A stretch of 64,000 bases of DNA from Variovorax paradoxus (GTDB lineage Bacteria > Pseudomonadota > Gammaproteobacteria > Burkholderiales > Burkholderiaceae_C), in NCBI RefSeq assembly GCF_030815855.1, contig NZ_JAUSXG010000001.1, positions 620,001 to 684,000 on the forward strand, read 5' to 3'. The stretch's first letter is position 1, and every line of letters starts with the position of its first letter. The notes under the pieces are model-generated. The model saw only the letters and a program-made list of their open reading frames with translations. It was not told the origin of the DNA and made no database searches. Positions 44,739 to 53,450 of the stretch are shown here, one piece after another. The translations under genes and the position numbers were made by a program.

Positions 44739-45949
44739 GCAAGGTCGTACTACCCACCAAAGGGCCGCTCCTGAGCGGCAAGGGCTGGACAGCCTTCTTC
44801 GTCGCGCTGATCGTGGTCTGCGCGGTGGCACCGGTGCTCAACATCGTGGTGCCGGCCGGTAGCCCGCTGCACATGAGCGACTACGCCGTGGCGCTGGTCG
44901 GCAAGATCATGTGCTACGCCATCTGCGCGCTGGCCATGGACCTGATCTGGGGCTACACCGGCATCCTCTCGCTGGGCCACGGCCTGTTCTTCGCGCTGGG
45001 CGGCTACATGATGGGCATGTACCTCATGCGGCAGATCGGCCGCGACGGCAACTACAAGAGCGACCTGCCGGACTTCATGGTGTTTCTCGACTGGAAGACG
45101 CTGCCCTGGCACTGGACCTTCAGCGACAGCTTCATCGCCACGCTGATCCTCGTTGTCGCGGTGCCGGGCCTCATTGCCTTCGTGTTCGGCTTCTTCGCGT
45201 TCCGTTCGCGCATCAAGGGCGTGTATTTCTCGATCATCACGCAGGCCATGACCTTCGCGGCGATGCTGCTGTTCTTCCGCAACGAGACCGGCTTCGGCGG
45301 CAACAACGGTTTTACCGATTTCAAGCGCATCCTGAACATTCCGATCGCCACGCAGGAGATGCGCATGACGCTCTTCGCGCTCACCGGCTTGACGCTGCTC
45401 GGCTTCTTCCTGTTCGCCAAGTGGCTCATCGGCAGCAAGTTCGGCCGCGTGCTGCAGGCCATTCGCGATGCCGAAACGCGCGTGATGTTCTCGGGCTACA
45501 ACCCGCTGCCGTACAAGCTCACGATCTGGGTCATCTCCGCCATCATGTGCGGCGTGGCCGGCGCGCTGTATGTGCCGCAGGTCGGCATCATCAACCCGGG
45601 CGAGATGAGCGCGGCCAACTCCATCGAGATCGCGATCTGGGCGGCGGTGGGCGGGCGTGCCACGCTGATCGGACCGATCATCGGCGCCTTCATCGTCAAC
45701 GGCGCCAAGAGCTGGCTCACGGTGGCGTACCCCGAGTACTGGCTGTACTTCCTGGGCGCCTTGTTCATTGCTGTCACGCTGTTCCTGCCGAACGGCATCG
45801 TGGGTCTGGTGAAAAAATGGTTGTCGCGCGAGAAGGTGCCACCGGTCGAGCCCGCGCAGGAGGCAAGGCGCGCCGTGGCGGCAGAGCAGGGCGTCGAGCC
45901 CGATGCACTGGCCTCGCTGCCCGTGGATGCGAAGGGAGCCCGCGCATGA
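44735..45949 (+). CDS. urtC: Urea ABC transporter permease UrtC
   Basis: The protein has 404 residues from ATG 44735, overlapping the urtB stop (ATGA). It is a LivM-type permease: ALAMDLIWGYTGILSLGHGLFFALGGY, FRSRIKGVYFSIITQAMTFA, NETGFGGNNGFTDF and the ATPase-contact region LQAIRDAETRVMFSGYNP. The charged C-terminal tail of about 35 residues is poorly conserved. It forms the membrane channel with UrtB. Confidence 0.95.
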   Translation: MSKVVLPTKGPLLSGKGWTAFFVALIVVCAVAPVLNIVVPAGSPLHMSDYAVALVGKIMCYAICALAMDLIWGYTGILSLGHGLFFALGGYMMGMYLMRQIGRDGNYKSDLPDFMVFLDWKTLPWHWTFSDSFIATLILVVAVPGLIAFVFGFFAFRSRIKGVYFSIITQAMTFAAMLLFFRNETGFGGNNGFTDFKRILNIPIATQEMRMTLFALTGLTLLGFFLFAKWLIGSKFGRVLQAIRDAETRVMFSGYNPLPYKLTIWVISAIMCGVAGALYVPQVGIINPGEMSAANSIEIAIWAAVGGRATLIGPIIGAFIVNGAKSWLTVAYPEYWLYFLGALFIAVTLFLPNGIVGLVKKWLSREKVPPVEPAQEARRAVAAEQGVEPDALASLPVDAKGARA

Positions 45950-46824
45950 CGCCCGATCTGATGGAAGCCGGCGCCGAGCGCATCGCGCGCGCCCATGGCA
46001 TGCCCCACGTGAGCGGCAGCACCGAGTCGGGCGGCCGTTCCGCGGACTTCGGCCGCATCGCCACGCCGGGCGAGGTCGACGTGACGCACGGCCGCATCCT
46101 GTATCTCGAAGACGTGAGCGTGAGCTTCGACGGCTTCAAGGCCATCAACAAGCTGTCGCTCGACATCGCGCCGGGCGAGCTGCGCTGCATCATCGGCCCC
46201 AATGGCGCAGGCAAGACCACGATGATGGACATCATCACCGGCAAGACCCGGCCCGACTCGGGTACGGTGTTCTTCGGCAGCACCATCGACCTGCTGCGCC
46301 ACCGCGAGGCCGACATCGCGCAGCTGGGCATCGGCCGCAAGTTCCAGAAGCCGACGGTGTTCGAGCATCTCACCGTGTTCGAGAACCTCGAGCTCGCGCT
46401 CAAGACCAACAAGGGCGTTCGCGCCTCGATGCTGTTCAGGCTCGACTCCGCGCAAAGCGACCGGCTGGCCGAAGTGCTGCACACCATTCACCTGGCCGAC
46501 AGCGTCTCGCGCCTCGCCGGCAACCTGAGCCACGGGCAGAAGCAGTGGCTCGAAATCGGCATGCTGCTGATGCAGGACCCGAAGCTGCTGCTGCTCGACG
46601 AGCCCGTCGCCGGCATGACCGACGAGGAAACGGCTCGCACCGCCGAACTGTTTCTCACGCTCAAGGGCAAGCACTCGCTGATGGTCGTGGAGCACGACAT
46701 GAGCTTCATCCGCACGATCTCCGAGATTGTCACGGTGCTGTGCGACGGATCGGTGCTGGCGCAGGGCACGCTCGACGAAGTGCAGGCCGACGAACGCGTG
46801 ATCGAGGTCTATCTTGGGCGCTGA
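45946..46824 (+). CDS. urtD: Urea ABC transporter ATP-binding protein UrtD
   Basis: The 292-residue protein overlaps the urtC stop (ATGA). An N-terminal extension of about 45 residues precedes the LivG-type ATPase, longer than most UrtD proteins (about 250). ATPase motifs: Walker A GPNGAGKTT, signature LSHGQKQWLEIG (LSHGQ variant usual for UrtD), Walker B LLLLDEPVAGM and switch VVEHDMSF. It powers urea import with UrtE. Confidence 0.95.
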   Translation: MTPDLMEAGAERIARAHGMPHVSGSTESGGRSADFGRIATPGEVDVTHGRILYLEDVSVSFDGFKAINKLSLDIAPGELRCIIGPNGAGKTTMMDIITGKTRPDSGTVFFGSTIDLLRHREADIAQLGIGRKFQKPTVFEHLTVFENLELALKTNKGVRASMLFRLDSAQSDRLAEVLHTIHLADSVSRLAGNLSHGQKQWLEIGMLLMQDPKLLLLDEPVAGMTDEETARTAELFLTLKGKHSLMVVEHDMSFIRTISEIVTVLCDGSVLAQGTLDEVQADERVIEVYLGR

Positions 46825-46925
46825 TCCTGTTCGGGGTACGGCGATGGCGATCGAGCCCCTGACTTCCTCCCTCTCCCTCCGGGAGAGGGCTGGGGTGAGG
46901 GCAGACGGCCTCAACGCCACGACAA

Positions 46926-47113
46926 GCACCCGGTATGCGGTGCGGCGTGGGCGGCCCCTCTGTGCCGCCGAGGAGCGAAGCGTTTCGCGGATCAGGGCTC
47001 GCAGCTGTCTGAGCGAAGCGAGTTCTGCGAGACCCCGCGAAACGCGAGCACCGCAGGGAAGCCCGAAGGGCCGGCATAGTGGGGCCGACCGCGCCGTGCC
47101 GCGTACCGGGTGC
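46926..47113. repeat. 188-bp element with 33-bp imperfect terminal inverted repeats
   Basis: The left end (46926-46958) and right end (47081-47113) match as reverse complements at 28 of 33 positions. Inside, CGTTTCGCGG (46981-46990) pairs with CCGCGAAACG (47035-47044), and CTCGCAG with CTGCGAG. The whole could fold as one long hairpin. It fills most of the 321-bp gap between urtD and urtE. It looks like a MITE or similar miniature element; no target duplication is clear. Confidence 0.75.
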
Positions 47114-47145
47114 CTCCAACAAGGACAAAGGAAGGCGTCAACAAA

Positions 47146-47838
47146 ATGCTGACAGTCAAGAACATCCACCAGTACTACGGCGGCTCCCACATCCTGCGCG
47201 ACGTGAGCTTCGAGGCCACGCTCGGCAAGGTCACGGTGCTGCTGGGCCGCAACGGCGTAGGCAAGACCACGCTGCTCAAGTCGCTGATGGGCCTGGTGCC
47301 CATCAAGAGCGGCAGCATCGAGCTCGAAGGCAAGCCCATCCACAAGGCCACGCCCTACGAAAGAGCAAGAGCCGGCATCGGCTTCGTCCCGCAAGGCCGC
47401 GAAATCTTCGCCAGGCTCACTGTCGAAGAAAACCTGCGCATGGGCCTGGCCTACAAGAGCGGCAGCACGCCCATTCCGGCGGAACTGTTCGAACTGTTCC
47501 CGGTGCTCAAGCAGATGATCAACCGCCGCGGCGGCGACCTTTCCGGCGGCCAGCAACAGCAACTCGCCATCGCGCGTGCCCTGGCACCCAAGCCCAAATT
47601 GCTGATCCTCGACGAGCCGACCGAAGGCATCCAGCCCAGCATCATCAAGGACATCGGCCGCGTCATCCGCATGCTGGCCGACCGCGGCGACATGGCCATC
47701 GTGCTGTGCGAGCAGTACTACGACTTCGCCCAGGAACTGGCCGACGACTACCTCGTGATGGAACGCGGCGAAGTCATTGCGCGCGGCCTCGGCAAGGACA
47801 TGGAAGCGCAGGGCGTGCGCCAGCTCGTGGCCATCTGA
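47146..47838 (+). CDS. urtE: Urea ABC transporter ATP-binding protein UrtE
   Basis: The protein has 230 residues from ATG 47146, the usual UrtE length. It is a LivF-type ATPase with Walker A GRNGVGKTT, Q-loop GFVPQGREIFARLTVEENL, signature LSGGQQQQLAIARAL, Walker B LLILDEPTEGIQPSII and switch LCEQYYDFA (His of the switch replaced by Gln, as in UrtE/LivF relatives). It is separated from urtD by a palindromic element but is probably still in the operon. Confidence 0.95.
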   Translation: MLTVKNIHQYYGGSHILRDVSFEATLGKVTVLLGRNGVGKTTLLKSLMGLVPIKSGSIELEGKPIHKATPYERARAGIGFVPQGREIFARLTVEENLRMGLAYKSGSTPIPAELFELFPVLKQMINRRGGDLSGGQQQQLAIARALAPKPKLLILDEPTEGIQPSIIKDIGRVIRMLADRGDMAIVLCEQYYDFAQELADDYLVMERGEVIARGLGKDMEAQGVRQLVAI

Positions 47839-47907
47839 AACCGGGCCGGCCGCCAGCGGCCAGCATCGCGGTACTGTCCCGCGGCATCGCCGTACCGGCA
47901 GAAATTC

Positions 47908-47919
47908 AGGGTTTACCCT
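47908..47919. promoter_or_regulatory. Short palindrome upstream of an MFS gene
   Basis: AGGGT-TT-ACCCT is followed at once by an A/T-rich TAAAAT. It lies 52 bp before the TTG start of the MFS transporter and could be an operator at its promoter. The regulator is unknown. Confidence 0.3.
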
Positions 47920-47970
47920 AAAATCCGGCTTCTGCCCGTCGCCGCCGGGCGACCTCCCAGGAGCCTGGCC

Positions 47971-49230
47971 TTGAACGCCTCCCCACCCGCGCTGGACGGC
48001 GCGGACACCGCCATTTCCGTTTCTTCTCCTTCGGCGAAGCCCGTCAGTTTCCTGCGGGCCGTGCTCGCACTCGGCGTCGGCGGCTTCGCCATCGGCACCG
48101 GCGAATTCGTGATCATGGGCCTGCTGCCCGAAGTCGCGAACGACATCGACGTGACCATTCCGCAGGCCGGCCACGTTATCAGCGCCTATGCGCTCGGCGT
48201 GGTCATCGGCGCGCCGGTGCTGGCGGTGCTCGCGGCAGGGTGGGGCCGGCGCGCATTGCTGATCGCACTGATGGCCGTGTTCGCCGCCGGCAACTTCGCC
48301 AGCGCGATGGCGCCGGGGTATCTCTCGCTCAACCTGCTGCGCTTTGCCACGGGGCTGCCGCACGGCACCTACTTCGGCGTGGCCGCGCTGGTGGCCGCCA
48401 CGCTCGCACCGCCCGGGCGCCGTGCCCGCGCCGTGGGCCTCGTGATGCTCGGGCTCACCGGGGCCACCCTCGTGGGCGTGCCCATTGCCGCATGGCTCGG
48501 CCAGCTGTTCGGCTGGCGCGCGGCCTTCGTGTTCGTCGGCGTGATCGCGCTCGTTGCCGTGGTGCTGCTGCGCCGCGACGTGCCCGACATCGCCGCCGCA
48601 GCCGGTGCCAGCCCCTGGCGCGAACTCGGCGCGCTCAAGCGCAAGCAGGTGTGGTTCACGCTCGGCATCAGCGCCATCGGCTTCGGCGGCATGTTCGCGG
48701 TGTTCAGCTACATCAAGCCCACGCTCACCGAGGTGGCCCACCTCTCGGTGCACAACGTGCCCTTCGTGCTCGCGCTGTTCGGCCTGGGCATGGTCACCGG
48801 CAACCTCGTGGGCTCGCGGCTGGCCGACAAGTCGCTGATGCGCACCATCGCCGGCGTGCTCGTGTATGCGGTGCTGGTGCTCGCGCTCTTCACTTTCGCG
48901 GCGCAGCATGTGGTCACGGCGGCCATCGGCGTGTTCCTCATCGGCACCACCGTGGCCATCGGCCCGGCATTGCAGATCCGCCTCATGGACGTGGCGGGCG
49001 ATGCGCAGACGCTGGCCGCCGCGCTCAACCACTCGGCCTTCAACATGGCCAATGCGCTGGGCGCGTGGCTGGGCGGCGTGGCCATCTCGGCCGGCCTGGG
49101 CTGGACCTCGACCGGCTGGGTCGGCGCGCTGCTCGCGCTCGCGGGCATCGGCATCTTCGGCTGGGGCGTGACGAGCGCGCGGGCCGATGCGCGGCAGGGC
49201 ACCACTCAGCGCGCCCCGAGCGCTTCGTAG
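47971..49230 (+). CDS. MFS exporter, DHA1 (AraJ/YdhP-like)
   Basis: The 419-residue protein starts at a TTG with a CAGGAG ribosome-binding site 8-13 bp upstream; no ATG precedes helix 1. Twelve helices are present. The family hallmark AIGTGEFVIMGLLPEVAND lies in helix 1 and GLPHGTYFGVAALVAATL in helix 4, as in AraJ/YdhP-like exporters of sugars, arabinose esters or drugs. The substrate is unknown. It appears to be a single transcription unit. Confidence 0.87.
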   Translation: MNASPPALDGADTAISVSSPSAKPVSFLRAVLALGVGGFAIGTGEFVIMGLLPEVANDIDVTIPQAGHVISAYALGVVIGAPVLAVLAAGWGRRALLIALMAVFAAGNFASAMAPGYLSLNLLRFATGLPHGTYFGVAALVAATLAPPGRRARAVGLVMLGLTGATLVGVPIAAWLGQLFGWRAAFVFVGVIALVAVVLLRRDVPDIAAAAGASPWRELGALKRKQVWFTLGISAIGFGGMFAVFSYIKPTLTEVAHLSVHNVPFVLALFGLGMVTGNLVGSRLADKSLMRTIAGVLVYAVLVLALFTFAAQHVVTAAIGVFLIGTTVAIGPALQIRLMDVAGDAQTLAAALNHSAFNMANALGAWLGGVAISAGLGWTSTGWVGALLALAGIGIFGWGVTSARADARQGTTQRAPSAS

Positions 49231-49322
49231 CAGAGCTTCAGCGCCGCGCACAATGGCTCACCATGCCCGTGCGCCAGATCACCACCGACCGACCCGACCT
49301 GGCCCCGCCCGAGCGGAAAAAG

Positions 49323-50873
49323 ATGAACGAGGGAAGGCCTGTTTCGCGCCGCCGCCTGCTGCTCAGCGGGGTGGCTGCCGCATCGCTGGGTCACCCCTTC
49401 CTGAGGCTGAACGCGCAACAGGCCTCGCGCGAACTCTTCACACTGGGCGTGGCATCGGGCAGCCCAAGGCCCGACGGCATGGTGCTGTGGACCCGGCTCG
49501 CGCCTGAGCCGCTGCAGGGCGGCGGCATGGGCGAGGCCCCGGTCGAGGTGCGGTGGGAGGTGGCGCATGACGAAGGTTTTTCGCGCCTCGCGGCGAAGGG
49601 CAGGGCAACGGCCGTGACGGCGCTCGCGCATTCGGTGCACATCGACGTGCCAGGCCTCGCGCCCGGCCGGCCGTATTGGTACCGCTTCACGGCCGAAGGC
49701 GTGCAAAGCCCCACCGGCCGCACCCGCACCGCGCCGGCCGAAACCGATGCCGCGCCGCAGCCGCTGCGCTTTGCCTTCGCGTCTTGCCAGCAGTACGAGC
49801 AGGGCTACTACGCGGCGTATCGCGACATGGCCGCGCAGCCTTTCGACTTCGTCGTGCACCTGGGCGACTACATCTACGAGAGCTCCTGGGGCTCGCGCCA
49901 TGTGCGCCATCACCAGGGCGGCATTCCCACGCAGGTCGGCGAGTTTCGCGACCGCTATGCGCTCTACAAGACCGACCCGCACCTGCAGGCCGCGCACGCC
50001 GCGTGCCCCTGGCTCGTGACCTGGGACGACCACGAGGTGGCGAACGACTACACCGACGACGTCTCGCCGCGCACCATCGACTCCGCGCTGTTCCTTGCCA
50101 TCCGCGCCGCGGCCTACCAGGCGTGGTACGAGCACATGCCCGTGCCCGCCAGCATGCGGCCGACCGGGGCTTCGGCCACCATCTACGGCCGCCATCGCTT
50201 CGGCCGCATGCTCGACGTGTTCCTGCTCGACGGCCGCCAGTACCGCTCGCACCACGCCTGTCTTGCGGGCCGCAGCGCCTCGCCGTTGGCCGACTGCGCC
50301 GACCGCCTCGCGCCGGAGCGCAGCTTTCTGGGCGCGGCGCAAGAGGCGTGGCTCGCACGCGAACTTGCCGCGCCGCCGGCGCGCTGGACGGTCATCGCGC
50401 AACCCACCTTGCTGGCCGAGGCCGACCGCAAGCGCGGCCCGGAGCACGGCTACTGGATGGACGGCTGGGACGGCTACGCCGCCTCCCGCGCGCGCCTGCT
50501 CGACAGCCTGGCCGCCCACAAGGCGCGCGGCGGCGATGCGCTGGTCATCAGCGGCGACGTGCATGCCTTCTGGGCCGCCGACCTGCGCCGCGAACCGCAA
50601 GGCCCCGCGGTGGCGACCGAGTTCGTCGGCGGTGCCATCACCTCGGAAGGCCCCAGCGCCGCCAACGTGGCCCACATGCTCGCGAAGAACGACCACCTGC
50701 GCTACGGCCGGGGCGACAAGCGCGGCTATGCGCACATGACGCTCGATGCGCGCGGCTGCGCAGTGGAGTTCCGCGCCGTGGAAGACGAGAAAAACGCCGA
50801 CTCCGCCGTGGCGCCCATGGCCCGCTTTGCGGTGGAGCGCGGCGCGCCGGGCGTGCACCTCGAAGCCACCTGA
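49323..50873 (+). CDS. phoD: Alkaline phosphatase D (PhoD family), Tat-exported
   Basis: The protein has 516 residues from ATG 49323 (GAAAAAG upstream); an in-frame ATG at 49263 would add 20 residues. The twin-arginine signal is SRRRLLLSGVAAASLGHPF. An N-terminal PhoD_N domain (ELFTLGVASGSPRPDGMVLWTRL) is followed by the metallophosphoesterase: RFAFASCQQYEQG, VVHLGDYIYES, VTWDDHEVANDY, LLDGRQYRS and VISGDVHAFWAADL. These hold the Fe/Ca ligands. It is an exported phosphodiesterase/phosphatase. No Pho box is seen directly upstream. Confidence 0.93.
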   Translation: MNEGRPVSRRRLLLSGVAAASLGHPFLRLNAQQASRELFTLGVASGSPRPDGMVLWTRLAPEPLQGGGMGEAPVEVRWEVAHDEGFSRLAAKGRATAVTALAHSVHIDVPGLAPGRPYWYRFTAEGVQSPTGRTRTAPAETDAAPQPLRFAFASCQQYEQGYYAAYRDMAAQPFDFVVHLGDYIYESSWGSRHVRHHQGGIPTQVGEFRDRYALYKTDPHLQAAHAACPWLVTWDDHEVANDYTDDVSPRTIDSALFLAIRAAAYQAWYEHMPVPASMRPTGASATIYGRHRFGRMLDVFLLDGRQYRSHHACLAGRSASPLADCADRLAPERSFLGAAQEAWLARELAAPPARWTVIAQPTLLAEADRKRGPEHGYWMDGWDGYAASRARLLDSLAAHKARGGDALVISGDVHAFWAADLRREPQGPAVATEFVGGAITSEGPSAANVAHMLAKNDHLRYGRGDKRGYAHMTLDARGCAVEFRAVEDEKNADSAVAPMARFAVERGAPGVHLEAT

Positions 50874-50960
50874 AATATCCGGCGCCTGCAGGATCGCGCA
50901 GCCGTGTCTATGATGGCCGGCGCCTTCCTACCTCTCTCATCGCTTCGGAGCGAGACCACC

Positions 50961-51971
50961 ATGAGCATTCCCACCACCCGTCTCGGCCGCACGGGCCTCA
51001 CCGTGTCGCGCCTTGCGCTCGGCACCATGACCTTCGGCCTGCAGACCGACGAGGCCGTGTCGCACCGCATTCTCGACAAGGCTGCCGAGGGCGGCATCAA
51101 CTTTCTCGATACCGCCGACGTGTACCCGCTCGGCGGCACCGTCGAGACCACGGGCCGCACTGAAGAAATCATCGGCCGCTGGCTGCAGAAGCAGGGCCCC
51201 ACCGGCCGCCGCCGCTTCGTGGTGGCGACCAAGGCGGTCGGCAAGGTCGGCCCCAACAGCTGGGACCAGGGCGCCTCGCGCAAGCACCTGCTCGACGCCA
51301 TCGACGCTTCGCTCAAGCGGCTGCAGACCGACCACGTCGACCTGTACCAGCTGCACAGCGACGACCGCGAGACGCCGCTCGAAGAAAGCCTCGAGGCGCT
51401 CGACGTCATCGTCAAGTCGGGCCGTGCGCGCTACATCGGCGTGTCGAACTTCCTGGCCTACCGGCTGGCCCGCGCGCTCGGCAAGGCCGAGCTGCACAAG
51501 CTCACGCGCTATGTGTCGGTGCAGCCGCGCTACAGCCTGCTGTTCCGAGAAATCGAGCGCGAACTGCTGCCGCTCGCGGGCGAAGAAGGCTTGGGTGTGG
51601 TTCCCTACAACCCGCTGGCCGGCGGCCTGCTCACCGGCAAATACAAGCCCGGCGCCACGCCCGAAGAGAACACCCGCTTCACGCTCGGCACCGCCGGCGG
51701 CATGTACCAGGACCGCTACTGGAACGAGCGCAGCTTCAACACCGTGACGCAGCTGCACAAGCTCGCCGACGAAGCCGGCGTGCCGCTGGCCACGCTGGCG
51801 GTGGCGTGGGTCATGGCCAACCCGCTCATCACTGCGCCGCTGCTCGGTGCCAGCCGGCCCGAACAGCTCGACGCCACGCTGGCCGCCGCCGAGTACAAGC
51901 TGGACCCGGCCCTGAAGCAGAAGCTCGACGAGCTCACGGCCGAATACCGCAAGGGCGACGCGCCCCGCTAG
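50961..51971 (+). CDS. Aldo/keto reductase
   Basis: The protein has 336 residues from ATG 50961. It is an AKR TIM barrel with the catalytic tetrad visible: Asp and Tyr in NFLDTADVYPLGG, Lys in FVVATKAVGK and His in DLYQLHSDD. The NADPH-binding region is APLLGASRPEQLD. It most resembles the YajO/voltage-gated-beta-like group (TMTFGLQTDEAVSHRILDKA). The substrate is unknown. Confidence 0.92.
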   Translation: MSIPTTRLGRTGLTVSRLALGTMTFGLQTDEAVSHRILDKAAEGGINFLDTADVYPLGGTVETTGRTEEIIGRWLQKQGPTGRRRFVVATKAVGKVGPNSWDQGASRKHLLDAIDASLKRLQTDHVDLYQLHSDDRETPLEESLEALDVIVKSGRARYIGVSNFLAYRLARALGKAELHKLTRYVSVQPRYSLLFREIERELLPLAGEEGLGVVPYNPLAGGLLTGKYKPGATPEENTRFTLGTAGGMYQDRYWNERSFNTVTQLHKLADEAGVPLATLAVAWVMANPLITAPLLGASRPEQLDATLAAAEYKLDPALKQKLDELTAEYRKGDAPR

Positions 51972-52008
51972 GCCCCGAAGGAGTGAACCCCAACCTCGCG
52001 CTGCCGCC

Positions 52009-52947
52009 ATGGCACAGCTGATGTCGCTGCTGGTGCAGCACGCCATCGCGATCGTTTTCGCCGCGAGCTTTGCCGCGCGCCTCGGTTTGCCGGTACCCGC
52101 AGCCGCGGTGCTGGTCGTGTCGGGTGCGCTGCTGGCGGCCGGCAACGTGTCGGTGGCCGGTGTGGTGGCGGCCGCCGTGCTGGCCAACCTGCTCGGCGAC
52201 GGCGCCTGGTTCTATGCCGGCCGGCGCTTCGGCTACCGCTTTATGCGCCTGTTGTGCCGCATCTCGCTGTCGCCCGACTCCTGCGTGCGGCGCGGCGAAT
52301 CGCTCATCGGCCGGTGGGGCGGGCTCTCGCTGGTGGCCGCCAAGTTCGTGCCCGGCGTGTCGGTGGTGGCACCGCCGATGGCCGGTGCGCTGGGCATGTC
52401 GGTGTGGCGCTTCATCGGCTTCGACATTGGCGCCGCGCTGATCTGGACCGGCGTCTTCCTTGGGCTCGGCTGGGCTTTTCGCGATCAGATCCAGGAGGTG
52501 CTGGCCATGCTGGCCCAGGCCGGCGGCATCGCGACCCTGGCGCTGGTGATAGTGCTGGCCGTGGCGCTCGCGGTGCGCTACTGGCGCCGCCGCGCGTTCA
52601 TGCGGCTGACCGGCATGCCGCGCATCACCGTGGACGAACTGCACGGGCTGCTGGCCAGCGAGGCGCCGCCGCTGGTCATCGACGTGCGCGGCGAGGCGGG
52701 CGTGCAGGTCGACCCGCGCCGCATTCCCGGTGCGCTGTCGTACACGCTCAAGGCGCTGCAGCAGCGGCACGGGGAACTGCCGCTCGTCGGCGGGCGCGAC
52801 GTGGTCCTTTACTGCAACTGCCCCAACGAGGTGTCGGCCGCCCAGGCAGCGCGCGTGCTGCTGGCGCGCGGTGCGCGGCGGGCGCTGCCGCTCACCGGCG
52901 GGCTCGACGCCTGGGTGGCCTCGGGCCGCCCCACCAGCCTGCATTGA
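52009..52947 (+). CDS. DedA-family membrane protein fused to a rhodanese domain
   Basis: The 312-residue protein joins two domains. Residues about 1-195 form a DedA/SNARE-associated membrane domain (GDGAWFYAGRRFGYRFMRLLCR, KFVPGVSVVAPPMAGALGMS). Residues about 205-312 form a cytosolic rhodanese (PPLVIDVRGEAGVQVDPRRIPGA) with the active-site loop YCNCPNEVSAAQAA, where the first Cys is the expected sulfur carrier, closing in LTGGLDAWVASG. DedA proteins move lipids such as undecaprenyl phosphate; the meaning of the fused sulfur transferase is unknown. Confidence 0.9.
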   Translation: MAQLMSLLVQHAIAIVFAASFAARLGLPVPAAAVLVVSGALLAAGNVSVAGVVAAAVLANLLGDGAWFYAGRRFGYRFMRLLCRISLSPDSCVRRGESLIGRWGGLSLVAAKFVPGVSVVAPPMAGALGMSVWRFIGFDIGAALIWTGVFLGLGWAFRDQIQEVLAMLAQAGGIATLALVIVLAVALAVRYWRRRAFMRLTGMPRITVDELHGLLASEAPPLVIDVRGEAGVQVDPRRIPGALSYTLKALQQRHGELPLVGGRDVVLYCNCPNEVSAAQAARVLLARGARRALPLTGGLDAWVASGRPTSLH

Positions 52948-53370
52948 TCAGTCCAGCCGGACCATCGGGCAAGAGAGGACCAATCGCTCGTCGAGCGGCG
53001 AATTGCGCCAGCCGGGCAGGGCGCGCTTCCGGTAGGCCTCCAGCGACTGGTAGCCCTGAACGCTCCAACCGTAGGTGCTGACCTGCTCCGCCTCGATCAC
53101 CTCGTACCGGCACCGCCGGCTGCGGGCCTCGAGGCGAAAGGCAATGCGCCCGTGATCGCCGGCAAGGTCTTTCTCCAGAACACGGTAGCGCGCGGGCTTG
53201 CAAATGCTGAAGCTCGAATTCCATTCGATGGTTTTCGTTCGCACGTAGAGCCCGCCCGAACATGCACGCCCCGTTCCGCTGAACACCCCCGTGAACGGTG
53301 CTTCGGCCATGGCCGTGCCCGTGCCTGCCCAGACAAGAAGGGCCAGTACGGCAGCGCTGCCTGTCTGCAT
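52948..53370 (-). CDS. Small exported protein of unknown function
   Basis: The 140-residue protein has a signal peptide (SAAVLALLVWAGTGTAMA). The mature part is beta-rich and holds four cysteines (GRACSGGLY, FSICKPARY, SRRCRYEV, LSCPMVRLD), probably two disulfides. No family is recognised. It converges tail to tail with the DedA-rhodanese gene and is divergent from the CACHE kinase gene 80 bp away. Confidence 0.7.
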   Translation of the reverse strand: MQTGSAAVLALLVWAGTGTAMAEAPFTGVFSGTGRACSGGLYVRTKTIEWNSSFSICKPARYRVLEKDLAGDHGRIAFRLEARSRRCRYEVIEAEQVSTYGWSVQGYQSLEAYRKRALPGWRNSPLDERLVLSCPMVRLD

Positions 53371-53450
53371 GAATGATCTCCGGTGTGCGTCCCTGTGCCC
53401 TCGCGATCTTAAGGTTCGGGGCCTTGTCCGGGTGGTAGTCTTCTCCCCCG

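Noticed and set aside
46926..47113. Integron attC site or IS remnant
   Set aside because: No conserved attC core (GTTRRRY), no integrase and no transposase fragment were seen; a miniature inverted-repeat element fits better.
45496..49251. Minus-strand open frame of about 1250 codons
   Set aside because: It is antisense to urtC, urtD, urtE and the MFS gene. Low-complexity His/Arg/Gln/Ala composition is typical of shadow frames in high-GC DNA.
48240..49322. Long N-terminal extension of PhoD
   Set aside because: The frame runs through the MFS gene with an arginine-rich composition. The twin-arginine signal begins just after ATG 49323.
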